Positions 25,190 through 34,975 of a stretch of 64,000 bases of DNA are shown in pieces; position 1 is the stretch's first letter; every line of letters starts with the position of its first letter. The stretch comes from Rosenbergiella gaditana. Its GTDB lineage: Bacteria > Pseudomonadota > Gammaproteobacteria > Enterobacterales > Enterobacteriaceae. Location: NCBI RefSeq assembly GCF_018494065.1, contig NZ_JABBFR010000009.1:62001-126000 (forward strand), written 5' to 3'. The notes beneath the pieces are model-generated. The model was not told the origin of the DNA. It did not search any database and saw nothing but the letters and a program-made list of their open reading frames with translations. The translations under genes were made by a program, and so were the position numbers.

Positions 25190-25918
25190 ATGAGCATTCA
25201 TTTAGAAGGCGTAAATTGTTTCTACGGTGGTCAACAGGCCCTGTACGATATTACTTTGAACTGTGCTCAGGGAGAGACGCTAGTGCTGCTCGGCCCGAGC
25301 GGTGCAGGAAAGAGCTCATTGCTGCGTGTATTAAACTTATTAGAAATCCCGCGTTCAGGCCAGTTATCCATTGCTCATCAACAGTTCGATTTTGCACAAC
25401 GCCCTTCCACTGCGGCGATTCGAACGCTACGCCAAGATGTTGGGATGGTTTTCCAACAATATAATTTATGGCCGCACCTCACCGTTGAACAAAATCTTAT
25501 TCAAGCCCCCTGTAAAGTATTGGGTTTAAGCCGAGCCGATGCCCAAGCACGTGCTAAAAAGTATCTTGAGCGGTTACGCTTGACCGATTACGCTCATCGC
25601 TATCCCCTTCATCTTTCAGGAGGACAGCAGCAACGGGTGGCTATCGCCCGCGCGCTAATGATGGAGCCGCAGGTTTTACTGTTTGATGAACCGACCGCGG
25701 CCCTCGATCCTGAAATTACCGGGCAAGTGGTGCAGATTATCAATGAATTATCGGCCACCAACATCACACAAGTGATCGTGACACATGAAGTTGAGGTAGC
25801 AAAAAAAACCGCTTCTCATATTGTCTATATGGAAAATGGACGTATTGTTGAGCAAGGAAATGCTGAACGTTTCACACATCCTCAAACACGCGAATTTGCG
25901 AACTATCTTTCACATTAA
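25190..25918 (+). CDS. artP: arginine ABC transporter ATP-binding protein
   Basis: ArtP energises the arginine importer ArtPQM with a periplasmic binding protein. The ATG at 25190 gives [18 protein letters not shown] and exactly 242 residues, the E. coli length; an upstream frame start at 25064 has no support. Walker [10 protein letters not shown] is near residue 36, signature [16 protein letters not shown] near 143, and Walker [13 protein letters not shown] near 165. artI follows after 13 bp. Confidence 0.97.
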   Translation: MSIHLEGVNCFYGGQQALYDITLNCAQGETLVLLGPSGAGKSSLLRVLNLLEIPRSGQLSIAHQQFDFAQRPSTAAIRTLRQDVGMVFQQYNLWPHLTVEQNLIQAPCKVLGLSRADAQARAKKYLERLRLTDYAHRYPLHLSGGQQQRVAIARALMMEPQVLLFDEPTAALDPEITGQVVQIINELSATNITQVIVTHEVEVAKKTASHIVYMENGRIVEQGNAERFTHPQTREFANYLSH

Positions 25919-25931
25919 GGACAGGGTTACC

Positions 25932-26663
25932 ATGAAAAAAATTCTTATCGCTGCACTTCTTACCAGCCTGTCAGCCTCTGCATTCGCGGCTCAAACGCTC
26001 CGTTTTGGGACGGAAGCGTCGTATCCACCTTTTGAATTTGTCGGCAGTGATAACAAAATTCAAGGGTTTGATGTTGATTTGGCGATGGCAGTTTGTAAAC
26101 AAATTAATGCAAGCTGTAGCTTTACCAACCAATCGTTTGACAGCTTAATCCCGAGCTTGAAATTCCGTCGTATCGACGCCGCAATGGCGGGTATGGACAT
26201 TACGCCTGAGCGTCAAAAACAGGTGTTGTTCAGTACTCCTTACTATCTTAACTCTGCGCTATTCGTCGCAGCAAAAGGGAAAGTAGCGAGTTTAGCCGCG
26301 CTGAAAGGCAAAAAAGTCGGCGTACAAAATGGAACGACCCACCAAAAATACCTTGCCGATAAACACAGCGAAATTACAGCGGTCCCTTATGATAGTTATC
26401 AAAACGCGATTCTTGACTTAAAAAATGGCCGCGTGGATGCCGTATTCGGTGATACCGCGGTGATTAATGAGTCATTGAAGAACAACCCTTCACTGGCCCC
26501 GGTGGGTGATAAAGTCACAGACAAAGACTACTTTAGTACGGGTGTCGCGATTGCGGTACGCCAAGGGAATAGCGCGTTACAACAGCAATTTAACCAAGGT
26601 TTAGCAAAAGTTAAAGCCGAGGGTGAATACCAAAAAATTTATGACAAGTGGTTTCAGAAATAA
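25932..26663 (+). CDS. artI: periplasmic arginine-binding protein
   Basis: A 243-residue solute-binding protein with a cleavable signal peptide (MKKILIAALLTSLSASAFA). The mature part has the ligand-contact segment TEASYPPFEF and the SLIPSLKFRRIDAAMAGMDITPER signature. It sits between artP and artQ, the artI position in E. coli, and matches ArtI best by recall. ArtJ, the paralogue beyond artM in E. coli, is absent, so this may be the only dedicated binding protein locally. The ATG at 25932 fits the signal peptide; the frame extension to 25821 overlaps artP and is rejected. Confidence 0.95.
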   Translation: MKKILIAALLTSLSASAFAAQTLRFGTEASYPPFEFVGSDNKIQGFDVDLAMAVCKQINASCSFTNQSFDSLIPSLKFRRIDAAMAGMDITPERQKQVLFSTPYYLNSALFVAAKGKVASLAALKGKKVGVQNGTTHQKYLADKHSEITAVPYDSYQNAILDLKNGRVDAVFGDTAVINESLKNNPSLAPVGDKVTDKDYFSTGVAIAVRQGNSALQQQFNQGLAKVKAEGEYQKIYDKWFQK

Positions 26664-26669
26664 TTGCTG

Positions 26670-27386
26670 ATGAATGAATTACTTTATTTACTCAATGCCG
26701 GCGGGATAACCGTCGGCCTTGCGCTTTGCGCGCTAGTCGTTGGCTTAACGCTTGCGATGATTTTCGCCAGTTGGGAATCCCTCTCCTGTAAACCGATTGC
26801 ATGGCTAGGCAGTCTACTAGTCATGTTAATTCGTGGCTTACCGGAGATTTTAGTGGTGTTGGGTATCTATTACGGTTCATCACAATTATTACTTACCCTC
26901 TCCGATGGCTTTACCCTGCCATTAGGATTCACGACCCTGCACCTACAGCTTAACATCGAAAATTTTGATGTAAGTCCGTTCTTATGCGGGGTGATTGCCC
27001 TTGGGCTGCTGTATTCTGCCTATGCATCACAAACCCTACGCGGTGCATTACGCGCGGTCCCTCAAGGGCAACGTGAATCGGCGTTTGCCCTCGGAATGAG
27101 TAAAGGTTCCGTATTTTTCACCATTGTATTGCCTCAGATGTGGCGTCACGCGTTACCTGGGTTAGGTAATCAGTGGTTAGTTCTTTTGAAAGATACCGCA
27201 TTAGTCTCGCTAATCAGTGTGAATGATTTAATGCTACAGACTAAGGGTATTGCGACCCGTACCGAACAGCCCTTTACCTGGTATCTCGTCGCGGCGGGGA
27301 TCTACCTCATTATTACATTGTTGAGCCAAGCAATTCTTAAATTTGCTGAGCGCCGCGTTACGCGCTTTGAGTTGGAGCAACAATGA
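26670..27386 (+). CDS. artQ: arginine ABC transporter permease ArtQ
   Basis: An inner-membrane permease of 238 residues, the E. coli length, using ATG at 26670 ([19 protein letters not shown]). A TTG two codons earlier is less likely. Five hydrophobic segments and the EAA-loop region [15 protein letters not shown] (which contacts ArtP) are visible, as is [19 protein letters not shown]. It starts 6 bp after artI and overlaps or abuts artM. Confidence 0.96.
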   Translation: MNELLYLLNAGGITVGLALCALVVGLTLAMIFASWESLSCKPIAWLGSLLVMLIRGLPEILVVLGIYYGSSQLLLTLSDGFTLPLGFTTLHLQLNIENFDVSPFLCGVIALGLLYSAYASQTLRGALRAVPQGQRESAFALGMSKGSVFFTIVLPQMWRHALPGLGNQWLVLLKDTALVSLISVNDLMLQTKGIATRTEQPFTWYLVAAGIYLIITLLSQAILKFAERRVTRFELEQQ

Positions 27387-28054
27387 TGAGTGACTATTTA
27401 CTGAAACTCAGTGCTGGCTTACCAGTCAGCCTTGGTCTTACCTTCAGTGCAGCGCTTATCGCTTTGCTGATTGCCGTGACCCTAACCGTTCTTTTAGCGC
27501 TGCGTAACCGCTTGACCAATGCAGTGATCCATTGTTACTTAACGCTATTTACCGGTACACCTCTATTGGTGCAAATCTTCTTGATCTATTATGGGCCAGG
27601 ACAGTTTCCAATATTGCAACAGTATCCAACCTTATGGTCGATTCTCTCTCAACCCGGATTGTGTGCTGTGGTGGCGTTGTCGTTAAATAGTGCAGCTTAT
27701 ACAACGCAATTATTGTACGGGGCGGTTAAGGCAATTCCGGCAGGACAATGGCAGTCCTGTTACGCCTTGGGTATGACGCGTGGAGAAACGTTAAAGGTGC
27801 TGTTGCCTTATGCTTTCAAACGCGCCCTCTCTTCCTACTCAAATGAGGTTGTGTTGGTCTTTAAGAGCACCTCGTTAGCCTATACGATTACCCTGATGGA
27901 CGTGATGGGATTAAGTCAGCAACTCTATGGCGGAACCTATGACGTCAACGTCTTCATTGCGGCAGGTATCATCTATCTCTGCATTAACGGCCTATTGACG
28001 TTATTGATGCGCGCTATCGAGGCATATGCCCTACGCTTTGAGCGTCGTACATAA
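27386..28054 (+). CDS. artM: arginine ABC transporter permease ArtM
   Basis: The second permease, 222 residues from ATG 27386 ([18 protein letters not shown]). An adjacent ATG at 27383 would add one residue; GGAG at 27374-27377 is better spaced for 27386. Conserved stretches include TLFTGTPLLVQIFLIYYGPGQFP, the EAA-loop QSCYALGMTRGETLK and NEVVLVFKSTSLAYTITLMD. Last gene of artPIQM; convergent with rlmC across a perfect palindrome. Confidence 0.96.
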   Translation: MSDYLLKLSAGLPVSLGLTFSAALIALLIAVTLTVLLALRNRLTNAVIHCYLTLFTGTPLLVQIFLIYYGPGQFPILQQYPTLWSILSQPGLCAVVALSLNSAAYTTQLLYGAVKAIPAGQWQSCYALGMTRGETLKVLLPYAFKRALSSYSNEVVLVFKSTSLAYTITLMDVMGLSQQLYGGTYDVNVFIAAGIIYLCINGLLTLLMRAIEAYALRFERRT

Positions 28055-28055
28055 A

Positions 28056-28083
28056 GAATAAGTTGCCCTAGGGCAACTTATTC
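28056..28083. terminator. 28-bp perfect palindrome between artM and rlmC
   Basis: GAATAAGTTGCCCT followed directly by AGGGCAACTTATTC is perfectly self-complementary with no designed loop. It spans the rlmC stop codon (28078-28080) and begins just after the artM stop. It lacks long T-runs. It probably forms the 3' ends of both convergent mRNAs. Confidence 0.65.
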
Positions 28084-29205
28084 CTCTCGAATGAGTAATG
28101 AGAGTACTTCGCTATGTGCGGTATGGGGAAACAGATCAAATAATTGAACACGCTCAAGCCGATACCCACTCAGTCTAGCAATATCTTTTGCCAAGGTTTC
28201 TGGATTACAGCTTGAGTAAAGGATTGCTGCAGGCTTAGCACTGACAATAAACTCACAGAGTTCCTGACCAATACCGCGTCGAGGTGGATTGACCAGGAGC
28301 AAATCAGGTGCATTGGTCTCGTTAAGGGCGTAACGGGTGGCATCTAACGCCCGGAACTCCGTATTTTTTAATCCAAGTTTGGTCGCGGAGTCTTGTGCAC
28401 AGGCAATCGCCTCGGGTGAAATTTCAATACCCGTGAGTTGTGTTTCTGGTCTAGCGCAATGTAACCCAAACCCGCCCACACCACAAAACAGATCCCATAA
28501 TGTGTCAAGCTTTAACCCTTGGGTCCATTCGCGCGCGGTCAGGTAGAGTTTGGCTGCAACATTGGGATTGGTTTGGAAGAAGCTCTGTGGGCGGATCCAA
28601 AGAGGAATATGATTGAAAGACTCTGCTAAAGCCGATGCACCACTTAGGATGATCTCCTGATCCCCTTCCATAATCGCCATATGCACTGGCTGAATATTCA
28701 CCGAAATCACGATCAATTGCGGTAAGCATTGCTGAAGTTCAGGAAGGACGGACTTGAGTTGTGCTAACTTTTTCTCTGAACGTAAGACAAAGCGCAGCAT
28801 CATGCCGCCTTCGGTACTTTCCGTTAGTAGCAAATACTTGAGTTCCCCTTTGCGCCGCGCAATATGGTAAGGCGTTAATCCTACCTTGGCGATAAAGGGT
28901 AACAATTGTCGAAAGACCGGTGCGAAAGTCTCTGGATAGAGTGGACAATCTATTAAGTCAACACCCTCACCCTCGGCATTGATGATCCCCAAAATAGGCC
29001 GCTCCACAGAGCCACTCACCACCATTTTTGCCTTATTACGAAATCGCTCTTGCGCCGACGGAACAGGGGGCCGCCACTCTGCCACAGGTACATCTGTTAA
29101 GAGCTGTTCAATCTTCGCCTGCTTATCGGCAAGTTGCGTGACGTATTTTTTGGGGAGCCATTGACAAGAGCGGCACTGACCCGCGTCATAACGAGGGCAA
29201 AACAT
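28078..29205 (-). CDS. rlmC: 23S rRNA m5U747 methyltransferase
   Basis: RlmC (RumB) methylates U747 of 23S rRNA. The 375-residue product has the E. coli length. The iron-sulfur cysteines are visible as [12 protein letters not shown] at residues 3-14 plus the later DCPLYP. The SAM-binding [16 protein letters not shown] is near residue 230. The catalytic region [12 protein letters not shown] and the nucleophile [11 protein letters not shown] near residue 333 are intact. Confidence 0.97.
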   Translation of the reverse strand: MFCPRYDAGQCRSCQWLPKKYVTQLADKQAKIEQLLTDVPVAEWRPPVPSAQERFRNKAKMVVSGSVERPILGIINAEGEGVDLIDCPLYPETFAPVFRQLLPFIAKVGLTPYHIARRKGELKYLLLTESTEGGMMLRFVLRSEKKLAQLKSVLPELQQCLPQLIVISVNIQPVHMAIMEGDQEIILSGASALAESFNHIPLWIRPQSFFQTNPNVAAKLYLTAREWTQGLKLDTLWDLFCGVGGFGLHCARPETQLTGIEISPEAIACAQDSATKLGLKNTEFRALDATRYALNETNAPDLLLVNPPRRGIGQELCEFIVSAKPAAILYSSCNPETLAKDIARLSGYRLERVQLFDLFPHTAHSEVLSLLIREE

Positions 29206-29294
29206 AGATTACCTATGGAAGATAGTGAATTGGGGCGCGGTAGTATAGCATTGAAGCGGGATGAAATTCTATTTCTCTCACCCCGCCGTATCGG

Positions 29295-30017
29295 TTAGCG
29301 AGTGATCCATCCTTGCTGCTGTAAGAATGCGAGCATATGAGGTCGGCTCTCTTTAGTCACCATTCTCTCCACCATTTCGCTCCAAGTCTCATGCCGATTG
29401 GCACTGCTGCGATGTTGGTAATAATCCACTAAGTGTTGGTCGTAAGCCGCAAGTGTTTCAGTCTCGATAGACTGGTAGGTATTATCATGAACCAGCATAG
29501 AGAGTGACATGCGAGGCTTTAGCACAGGCTTATCAGTTGGCCAGCCTAAGCAAAGTCCGAATAGCGGTAATACGAATTTAGGTAAATCGAGTAATTCACT
29601 GACCGCCTGCGGCTGATTACGTAGCCCACCAATAAATACACCGCCTAGGCCTAACGATTCGGCAGCAACCATAGCATTTTGCGCTAAAAGGGCTGTATCG
29701 ACACAGCCCAAGATCAGTTGTTCCGCATAGCCCAATTCCGCTTGCTCACTGATTTGCTTATGCCGGTTGAAATCGGCGCATAGCACCCAAAACTCAGCAG
29801 CTTCTATCACCCAACTTTGGTTACCGGCGAGTTCTGCCAAGCGTTGACGTTTCGTTTTATCGGTAATCCGCACCACCGAAGCGCACTGTAACAGGCTAGA
29901 GGTGGAAGCAGATTGCGCCGCTAATAGGATCGCCTCACGTTGCTCAGCGCTTATCGGTTCGTCGCTATAGTGACGTATGGAACGGTGTTGGCGAAGAAGA
30001 TCGATGGTCGGTGTCAT
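29295..30017 (-). CDS. nfsA: oxygen-insensitive NADPH nitroreductase
   Basis: NfsA is an FMN-dependent nitroreductase and quinone reductase. The ATG at 30015-30017 gives MTPTIDLLRQHRSIRHYSDE and 240 residues, the family length; a start at 30029 adds only MEPV. FMN-binding HRSIRHYS near residue 10 and the AESLGLGGVFIGGLRN segment near 130 are clear. It diverges from grxA, an arrangement shared with E. coli. Confidence 0.96.
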   Translation of the reverse strand: MTPTIDLLRQHRSIRHYSDEPISAEQREAILLAAQSASTSSLLQCASVVRITDKTKRQRLAELAGNQSWVIEAAEFWVLCADFNRHKQISEQAELGYAEQLILGCVDTALLAQNAMVAAESLGLGGVFIGGLRNQPQAVSELLDLPKFVLPLFGLCLGWPTDKPVLKPRMSLSMLVHDNTYQSIETETLAAYDQHLVDYYQHRSSANRHETWSEMVERMVTKESRPHMLAFLQQQGWITR

Positions 30018-30185
30018 GACTGGCTCCAAAAAATGTCACAAAGAGGTAAGTGTAGTCATTACTACACTGCCTGACACCCTTATGAACTCACCGATTGTGC
30101 GAAATCAGTATGCACGTCTCTTCACGGCTTCCAATCTTTCAATTGGCAAGGCATGATAAATCTTCCATTTCTCAAAGGAGCTGTT

Positions 30186-30449
30186 ATGTTTGTGGTAATT
30201 TTTGGTCGCCCAGGCTGCCCATATTGTGTCCGCGCGAAAGAGTTAGCCGATAAATTGACTGACGAGCGCGATGATTTTAGCTATCGCTATGTGGATATTC
30301 ACGCTGAAGGAATCAGTAAAGACGATTTGTCGAAAAGTGCAGGCAAGACTGTGGAAACTGTTCCACAAATCTTTATCGACGAATCTCACGTCGGCGGCTT
30401 CACCGAATTTGAAGCCTATGCCAAACAACATCTCGGATTATATCAATAA
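30186..30449 (+). CDS. grxA: glutaredoxin 1
   Basis: GrxA is a small glutathione-dependent disulfide reductase that serves ribonucleotide reductase and resets OxyR. The ATG at 30186 follows AAAGGAG and gives 87 residues. The CPYC active site lies at residues 11-14, TVPQIF (cis-proline loop) near 59, and GGFTEFEAY near the glutathione site. An upstream in-frame start at 30153 is not supported. Confidence 0.97.
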   Translation: MFVVIFGRPGCPYCVRAKELADKLTDERDDFSYRYVDIHAEGISKDDLSKSAGKTVETVPQIFIDESHVGGFTEFEAYAKQHLGLYQ

Positions 30450-30456
30450 TCCCATC

Positions 30457-30478
30457 GGGTACTGAGTAATCAGTACCC
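30457..30478 (+). terminator. hairpin after grxA
   Basis: GGGTACTGA-GTAA-TCAGTACCC forms a perfect 9-bp stem 7 bp past the grxA stop. The following sequence has no T-run, so it is a plausible mRNA 3' end rather than a canonical terminator. Confidence 0.55.
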
Positions 30479-30550
30479 ATCATCCCATTGAGTAAAACCA
30501 TTTTTCCATCAATCAGTCATAGCAGTTGTGTAAGTGAACGATTAGAATGA

Positions 30551-30597
30551 GACGGTTTTTTTAGAACCGTCAGTATTAGCCGATGGCATACTGACGG
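30551..30597 (+). promoter_or_regulatory. ybjL leader with mutually exclusive hairpins
   Basis: Three segments can pair in two ways. Segment A GACGGTT (30551-30557) pairs with the start of segment B, AACCGTC (30565-30571). Segment B as CCGTCAGTAT (30567-30576) instead pairs over 10 bp with segment C, ATACTGACGG (30588-30597). The two stems share 30567-30571. The structure ends 36 nt before the ybjL GTG start. No E. coli-like RybB sequence is present. A regulatory role is inferred from the geometry only. Confidence 0.4.
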
Positions 30598-30633
30598 CAT
30601 CATTTCTCCGACTTATTAAATGAAAATTGACTC

Positions 30634-32316
30634 GTGAATATAAACGTTGCAAATCTGCTCAGCGCCAATGATGTCTTGCTTCTTTTTGTTGTTCTCTCTC
30701 TTGGTCTTTGTCTAGGAAAAATTCGGCTTGGGAGTATCCAACTCGGCAGTTCAATCGGGGTACTGGTGGTCTCACTACTGCTAGGCGAACAACATTACTC
30801 TATTAATACTAATGCGCTGAGCTTAGGTTTTATGCTGTTTATTTTCTGCGTAGGAATTGAAGCCGGACCTAACTTCTTTTCAATCTTTTTCCGCGATGGA
30901 AAAAACTATTTAATGCTCGCACTGGTTATGGTTGGCAGTGCATTGCTGATCGTATTAGGTCTGGGTAAGCTTTTTCACTGGGATATTGGTCTTTCAGCCG
31001 GAATCTTAGCAGGATCCCTGACTTCAACCCCGGTACTGGTTGGCGCGGGAGACACTCTGCGGCAAGTCATTACCGACCCACAACAATTAGCGTTACTTCA
31101 AGATAACCTCAGCTTGGGCTATGCACTGACCTATCTGGTCGGATTAGTAAGTTTAATATTTGCCGCCCGCTACCTTCCGCGCATACAACACCAAGACCTG
31201 CCGACAAGTGCGCAACAAATCGCACGCGAACGCGGACTTGATGCAGACAGCCAACGTAAGGTCTTTTTACCAGTTATACGGGCTTATCGAGTTGGAAAAG
31301 AGTTAGTGGAGTGGAGTGGCGGTAAAAATTTACGCGAACTAGGGATTTATCGCCACACCGGTTGCTATATCGAGCGTATTCGACGTAACGGGATATTGGC
31401 TAGCCCAGATGGCGATGCTGTACTGCAAGAAGGGGATGATATTTCATTAGTGGGTTATCCCGATGCTCACGCTCGGCTAGATCCAAGTTTTCGACATGGT
31501 AAAGAAGTCTTTGACCGCGATCTTTTGGATATGCGTATCGTCACAGAAGAGATCGTGGTGAAAAACCATAATGCCGTGAATAAACGATTAGGGAAATTAC
31601 GACTTACCGACCATGGATGCTTTCTTAACCGGGTCATTCGTAACCAGATCGAAATGCCAATTGATGACGATATCTTATTAAATAAGGGCGATATCTTACA
31701 AATTAGTGGTGAAACAAGACGGGTTAAAAGTATCGCCGACCGTATTGGTTTCGTCGCAATTCATAGTCAGATGACCGACCTACTTGCCTTCTGCTCATTC
31801 TTTATCATTGGGTTGATGATCGGTATGGTTACCTTTCAGTTTAGTAATTTTGGATTTGGCATTGGTAATGCCGCCGGACTGCTTTTCTCGGGGATCATGC
31901 TCGGTTTCCTACGAGCCAACCACCCAACCTTTGGTTATATCCCGCAAGGGGCTCTGACCATGGTAAAAGAGTTTGGTTTGCTGGTCTTTATGGCCGGTGT
32001 CGGCTTAAGCGCAGGCAGTGGACTGCATCACGGATTAGGTGAGAACGGCATCTCCATGCTGTTATGCGGCGTTGTCGTCAGCCTGTTACCGGTGGTGATC
32101 TGTTATTGTTTTGGCGCTTACGTGTTACGAATGAACAGAGCAATGCTCTTCGGTGCATTGATGGGTGCGCGAACCTGTGCGCCCGCGCTAGAAATTATTA
32201 GCGATACGGCACGAAGCAGCATTCCAGCACTAGGCTATGCAGGAACCTATGCTATTGCAAACGTCATTTTAACGCTCGCTGGAACGCTAGTCGTGATGTT
32301 GTGGCCGGGTGGTTGA
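30634..32316 (+). CDS. ybjL: putative transporter YbjL (aspartate-alanine exchanger family)
   Basis: A 560-residue inner-membrane protein matching E. coli YbjL (561). Two blocks of membrane helices (about residues 10-185 and 385-560) flank two cytoplasmic TrkA-C/RCK-type domains (about 200-375). The start is GTG at 30634, giving [13 protein letters not shown]; the AT-rich upstream has no obvious strong Shine-Dalgarno. The substrate is not established. A possible structured leader precedes it. Confidence 0.94.
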   Translation: MNINVANLLSANDVLLLFVVLSLGLCLGKIRLGSIQLGSSIGVLVVSLLLGEQHYSINTNALSLGFMLFIFCVGIEAGPNFFSIFFRDGKNYLMLALVMVGSALLIVLGLGKLFHWDIGLSAGILAGSLTSTPVLVGAGDTLRQVITDPQQLALLQDNLSLGYALTYLVGLVSLIFAARYLPRIQHQDLPTSAQQIARERGLDADSQRKVFLPVIRAYRVGKELVEWSGGKNLRELGIYRHTGCYIERIRRNGILASPDGDAVLQEGDDISLVGYPDAHARLDPSFRHGKEVFDRDLLDMRIVTEEIVVKNHNAVNKRLGKLRLTDHGCFLNRVIRNQIEMPIDDDILLNKGDILQISGETRRVKSIADRIGFVAIHSQMTDLLAFCSFFIIGLMIGMVTFQFSNFGFGIGNAAGLLFSGIMLGFLRANHPTFGYIPQGALTMVKEFGLLVFMAGVGLSAGSGLHHGLGENGISMLLCGVVVSLLPVVICYCFGAYVLRMNRAMLFGALMGARTCAPALEIISDTARSSIPALGYAGTYAIANVILTLAGTLVVMLWPGG

Positions 32317-32324
32317 CCTTGTAA

Positions 32325-32348
32325 GGTGAAAAGATAAGACTTTTCACC
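32325..32348 (+). terminator. hairpin after ybjL
   Basis: GGTGAAAAG-ATAAGA-CTTTTCACC is a perfect 9-bp-arm inverted repeat 8 bp after the ybjL stop. There is no T-run downstream, so termination may be weak. Confidence 0.5.
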
Positions 32349-32360
32349 CTAGCCGATAAA

Positions 32361-32397
32361 CATTAATTATATTAACATTGAAAATTAACATTTAATG
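32361..32397. promoter_or_regulatory. repeat-rich AT operator-like region before ybjG
   Basis: TTAACATT occurs at 32372-32379 and 32385-32392 (13-bp period), inside a CATTAA...TTAATG inverted pair (32361-32397). ybjG is controlled by two-component regulators in E. coli, but the period does not match PhoP or PmrA boxes (11 bp). I cannot name the regulator. Confidence 0.25.
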
Positions 32398-32425
32398 CTA
32401 TCCCCTTTAGGAGAACACTTATATT

Positions 32426-33031
32426 ATGGAGCAGTTAAACACTCAGCTTTTTTTATGGCTTAATGCGACTCCAGATTCTCCACGTTGGCTGATTAATTTT
32501 GCCACTATTTTAGCTAAGGATGTTATCGGTATCATTCCACTTCTGGTCGTCGGCTTATGGCTTTGGTCACCGAAACAATTTATCGACTCACGCCGTGAAC
32601 TCGTCCTTAAAACGGCTACCGCGCTTGTCTATGCTATCGTTTTCTCTTTTGTCATTGGTAAGGTGTTTCCACACCCTCGTCCTTTTGCTATTGGCCTTGG
32701 ATATCACTGGTTAAATCATTCACCAGATACCTCCTTCCCTAGCGATCACGGCACCTTTATCTTTACTTTTAGCTTAGCCTTTATGTTCTGGCATCGCGCT
32801 TGGTCTGGAGTAGCTCTACTCGCGGTGGGTGTATTAATCGCTTGGTCGCGAATTTACCTTGGCGTACATTGGCCGCTTGATATGTTGGGTGGTCTATTGG
32901 TCGGAATGATCGGCTGTTTAACCGCGGAGCTCGGTTGGAAATTTTATGGTCAAGCACTATTAAACATTGCCCGTAAAATTTACCGACAACTTTTTGCGTT
33001 GCCGATCCGCTGGGGTTGGATACAACACTAA
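32426..33031 (+). CDS. ybjG: undecaprenyl-diphosphate phosphatase, PAP2 type
   Basis: YbjG recycles the C55 lipid carrier by removing a phosphate at the periplasmic face, and affects bacitracin resistance. The 201-residue membrane protein carries all three PAP2 motifs: KVFPHPRPF near residue 72, PSDHGT near 103, and SRIYLGVHWPLD near 143. The start is preceded by AGGAG. A strong bidirectional terminator separates it from convergent dacC. Confidence 0.94.
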   Translation: MEQLNTQLFLWLNATPDSPRWLINFATILAKDVIGIIPLLVVGLWLWSPKQFIDSRRELVLKTATALVYAIVFSFVIGKVFPHPRPFAIGLGYHWLNHSPDTSFPSDHGTFIFTFSLAFMFWHRAWSGVALLAVGVLIAWSRIYLGVHWPLDMLGGLLVGMIGCLTAELGWKFYGQALLNIARKIYRQLFALPIRWGWIQH

Positions 33032-33045
33032 CAATGTCTGAGACT

Positions 33046-33083
33046 AAAAAAGCCAGGTGACTTCACTACCCTGGCTTTTTTTA
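33046..33083. terminator. bidirectional terminator between ybjG and dacC
   Basis: AAAAAAGCCAGG and CCTGGCTTTTTTT flank a 12-nt loop, giving a GC-rich stem with A- and T-runs on either side for both convergent genes. Confidence 0.9.
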
Positions 33084-33103
33084 TTTATCTCGTCAAAAGA
33101 CGA

Positions 33104-34300
33104 TTAAAACCATTTCGCAAACAGTGAGGAGATATGAAGCCATACGTAGTCGACTAAACGACTAAACATTCCGCCCTCCTTAACCTCTTCCAATACCACT
33201 AGTGGTTTTTGATCGACCACTTTTCCGTTGATCTGGAAATTAACCTGTCCTACAACTTGTCCTTTAGTGAGTGGTGCAGAAAGCTGGGTTTGAGTTAAGG
33301 TATAGTCTGCCTTCAAAGCATTAACTTGACCTTTAGGCACTGTCACTGAGGCATTATTCATCACCCCAAGTGAAGCCTGCTTAGTATCACCAAACCAGAC
33401 TTTGGCTTGTACAAAAGGTTTACCCGCTTTAATCGGCGAAAGCGTTTCGAAATTTTGAAAACCCCAATTCAACAGCTTCTCGCTTTCACGAAAACGAATA
33501 TTATCGGTATTCGCACCAAGCACCACTGAGATTAAACGCATGTTGCCAGAAGTTGCCGAAGCGACCAAATTATTACCCGCGCCTGAGGTATATCCGGTTT
33601 TGATCCCATCGACATTGAGTGATGAATTCCATAACAGGCGGTTACGGTTAGGTTGGCGAATATTATTGAAACTAAACTCTTTCTCTTTATTCAGGCTATA
33701 TTCTTCCGGTACATCGCGGATCAACGCTTGGCCGAGCAACGCCATATCCCGTGCAGTACTATACTGACCCGGCTCATCTAAACCGTGAACGGTCGTAAAA
33801 TGTGTGTTCGTTAGACCGAGTTTTTGACCATAATTATTCATCAAGCCAATGAAGGTATCTTGGCTACCGGCAACATAATCGGCTAACGCGATACAAGCAT
33901 CATTACCCGATTGGATCACAATGCCGCGATTGAGATCCGCAACAGAGACCTGTGAGCCTGGTTTAAGGAACATTACCGACGAACCACGAAGTTTTGGATT
34001 TCCTGTAGCCCACGCATCTTGCCCAATAGTTACATTATCAGTTGACTTAATTTTACCGCTTTTCAACGCTTGACCGACGACGTAGCTGGTCATCATTTTC
34101 GTTAAACTCGCCGGGTCCAATCGGTCATCTGCGTGAGAATCTGTTAGCACCTTACCGCTATCATAATCGATTAAAATCCATGCTTTCGCATCAACCTGAG
34201 GTGCATTAGGTTGAGGGTCTGCAAAAGTAACGCATGGGGTAATGAGCATTACAGCAAGTAACGCTGGGCGTAGCGGGGTCGATATCTTTGATGGGTGCAT
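33104..34300 (-). CDS. dacC: D-alanyl-D-alanine carboxypeptidase (PBP6-type)
   Basis: DacC trims the terminal D-Ala of peptidoglycan pentapeptides. The 398-residue product starts with a signal peptide (to about residue 27). The serine motif is SLTK (Ser65, Lys68), SGN lies in QSGNDACIA near residue 130, and KTG in [12 protein letters not shown] near 233. A C-terminal amphipathic helix ([10 protein letters not shown]) should anchor it to the inner membrane. The location beside a rimO remnant and ybjG matches E. coli, where rimO lies a few genes from dacC. Confidence 0.95.
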   Translation of the reverse strand: MHPSKISTPLRPALLAVMLITPCVTFADPQPNAPQVDAKAWILIDYDSGKVLTDSHADDRLDPASLTKMMTSYVVGQALKSGKIKSTDNVTIGQDAWATGNPKLRGSSVMFLKPGSQVSVADLNRGIVIQSGNDACIALADYVAGSQDTFIGLMNNYGQKLGLTNTHFTTVHGLDEPGQYSTARDMALLGQALIRDVPEEYSLNKEKEFSFNNIRQPNRNRLLWNSSLNVDGIKTGYTSGAGNNLVASATSGNMRLISVVLGANTDNIRFRESEKLLNWGFQNFETLSPIKAGKPFVQAKVWFGDTKQASLGVMNNASVTVPKGQVNALKADYTLTQTQLSAPLTKGQVVGQVNFQINGKVVDQKPLVVLEEVKEGGMFSRLVDYVWLHISSLFAKWF

Positions 34301-34522
34301 TATTTTTCACTCAGTCCTAATTTAACTCGTTGAAAATGAGGATATCCTGCCGGAGTGTTGGTATCTACAGTCGTGTTAAAATATTTACATTTTTTTTGCA
34401 TCCATTAAATAAATATTCTCTTTTTTAGGTTGAATTAAACCCGCGCGTTGCTGCGCTACTGATACTGGAAGCTAAGTCATCTCGACTCTTTTAGATAATA
34501 ATGCCCTTAAAACAAAAATTGA
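34301..34522. other. dacC upstream region, no gene
   Basis: This AT-rich stretch holds the dacC promoter region and the lost 5' end of rimO. I see no ORF with recognisable similarity. Together with the rimO remnant and the 141 bp before moeA, it forms a 675-bp interval without an intact gene. Confidence 0.45.
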
Positions 34523-34834
34523 GTCATCGTCAACACCTGCCAATTTATCGATAGTGCGGTGCAAAAATCCTTGCAAGCCATAGCCGAAACGCTAAACGTA
34601 AACGGTAAAGTGATTGCAACGGGCGGCTTGGACACCCATCCGCAAAGTACTAGCAATTACTGGCCCGCTGAGTGATGAAATAGTACCGAGCGACTTACAT
34701 TACTATGTTCCTCAGCTTGAGCATAATCCATTGCTGTCGCTAACACGGGTCCAAGGTATCAAACTGCCTCCCCTATGCGTGGGGATTTAGAGAGTCGTGA
34801 CGTCGGGTCAGTGTTAGATGAAGGACATATTTAA
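34523..34834 (+). pseudogene. rimO: rimO remnant (S12 methylthiotransferase), frameshifted and internally deleted
   Basis: Three consecutive frames carry RimO segments in the right order. At 34523-34646 the frame reads [20 protein letters not shown] and then [12 protein letters not shown], the UPF0004 region with one cluster Cys. From 34647 a second frame reads [20 protein letters not shown] and HNPLLSLTRVQGIKLP, ending at TAG (34788-34790). A third, from about 34766, reads PMRGDLESRDVGSVLDE and stops at 34832-34834. The stretch with the radical-SAM CxxxCxxC motif is deleted, and the N-terminus and everything after DE are missing. In E. coli rimO lies near dacC, matching this position. I compared by memory of the E. 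coli protein. Confidence 0.88.
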
Positions 34835-34975
34835 AAGTATGTTAGCCTTGCCTTAGCCATAATACTCCTTCTCTCCCGACACGATAAGGGGGAGGATAAT
34901 AATCATGACAATCCACCAATGATGAGTCACTAACGTGTTATTCTGTACTGGATTCCCACACTGAATGGAGTTGAG

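Noticed and set aside
32361..32397. PhoP or PmrA box before ybjG
   Set aside because: The direct repeats have a 13-bp period and the wrong hexamer; both regulators need an 11-bp period.
30450..32425. Homologue of the RybB small RNA near ybjL
   Set aside because: RybB lies beside ybjL in E. coli, but neither spacer contains its conserved 5' seed or terminator sequence as I recall them.
34835..34975. Moco riboswitch before moeA
   Set aside because: There is a short CTCCC/GGGAG pairing, but the spacer is too short and lacks the multi-stem Moco aptamer pattern.
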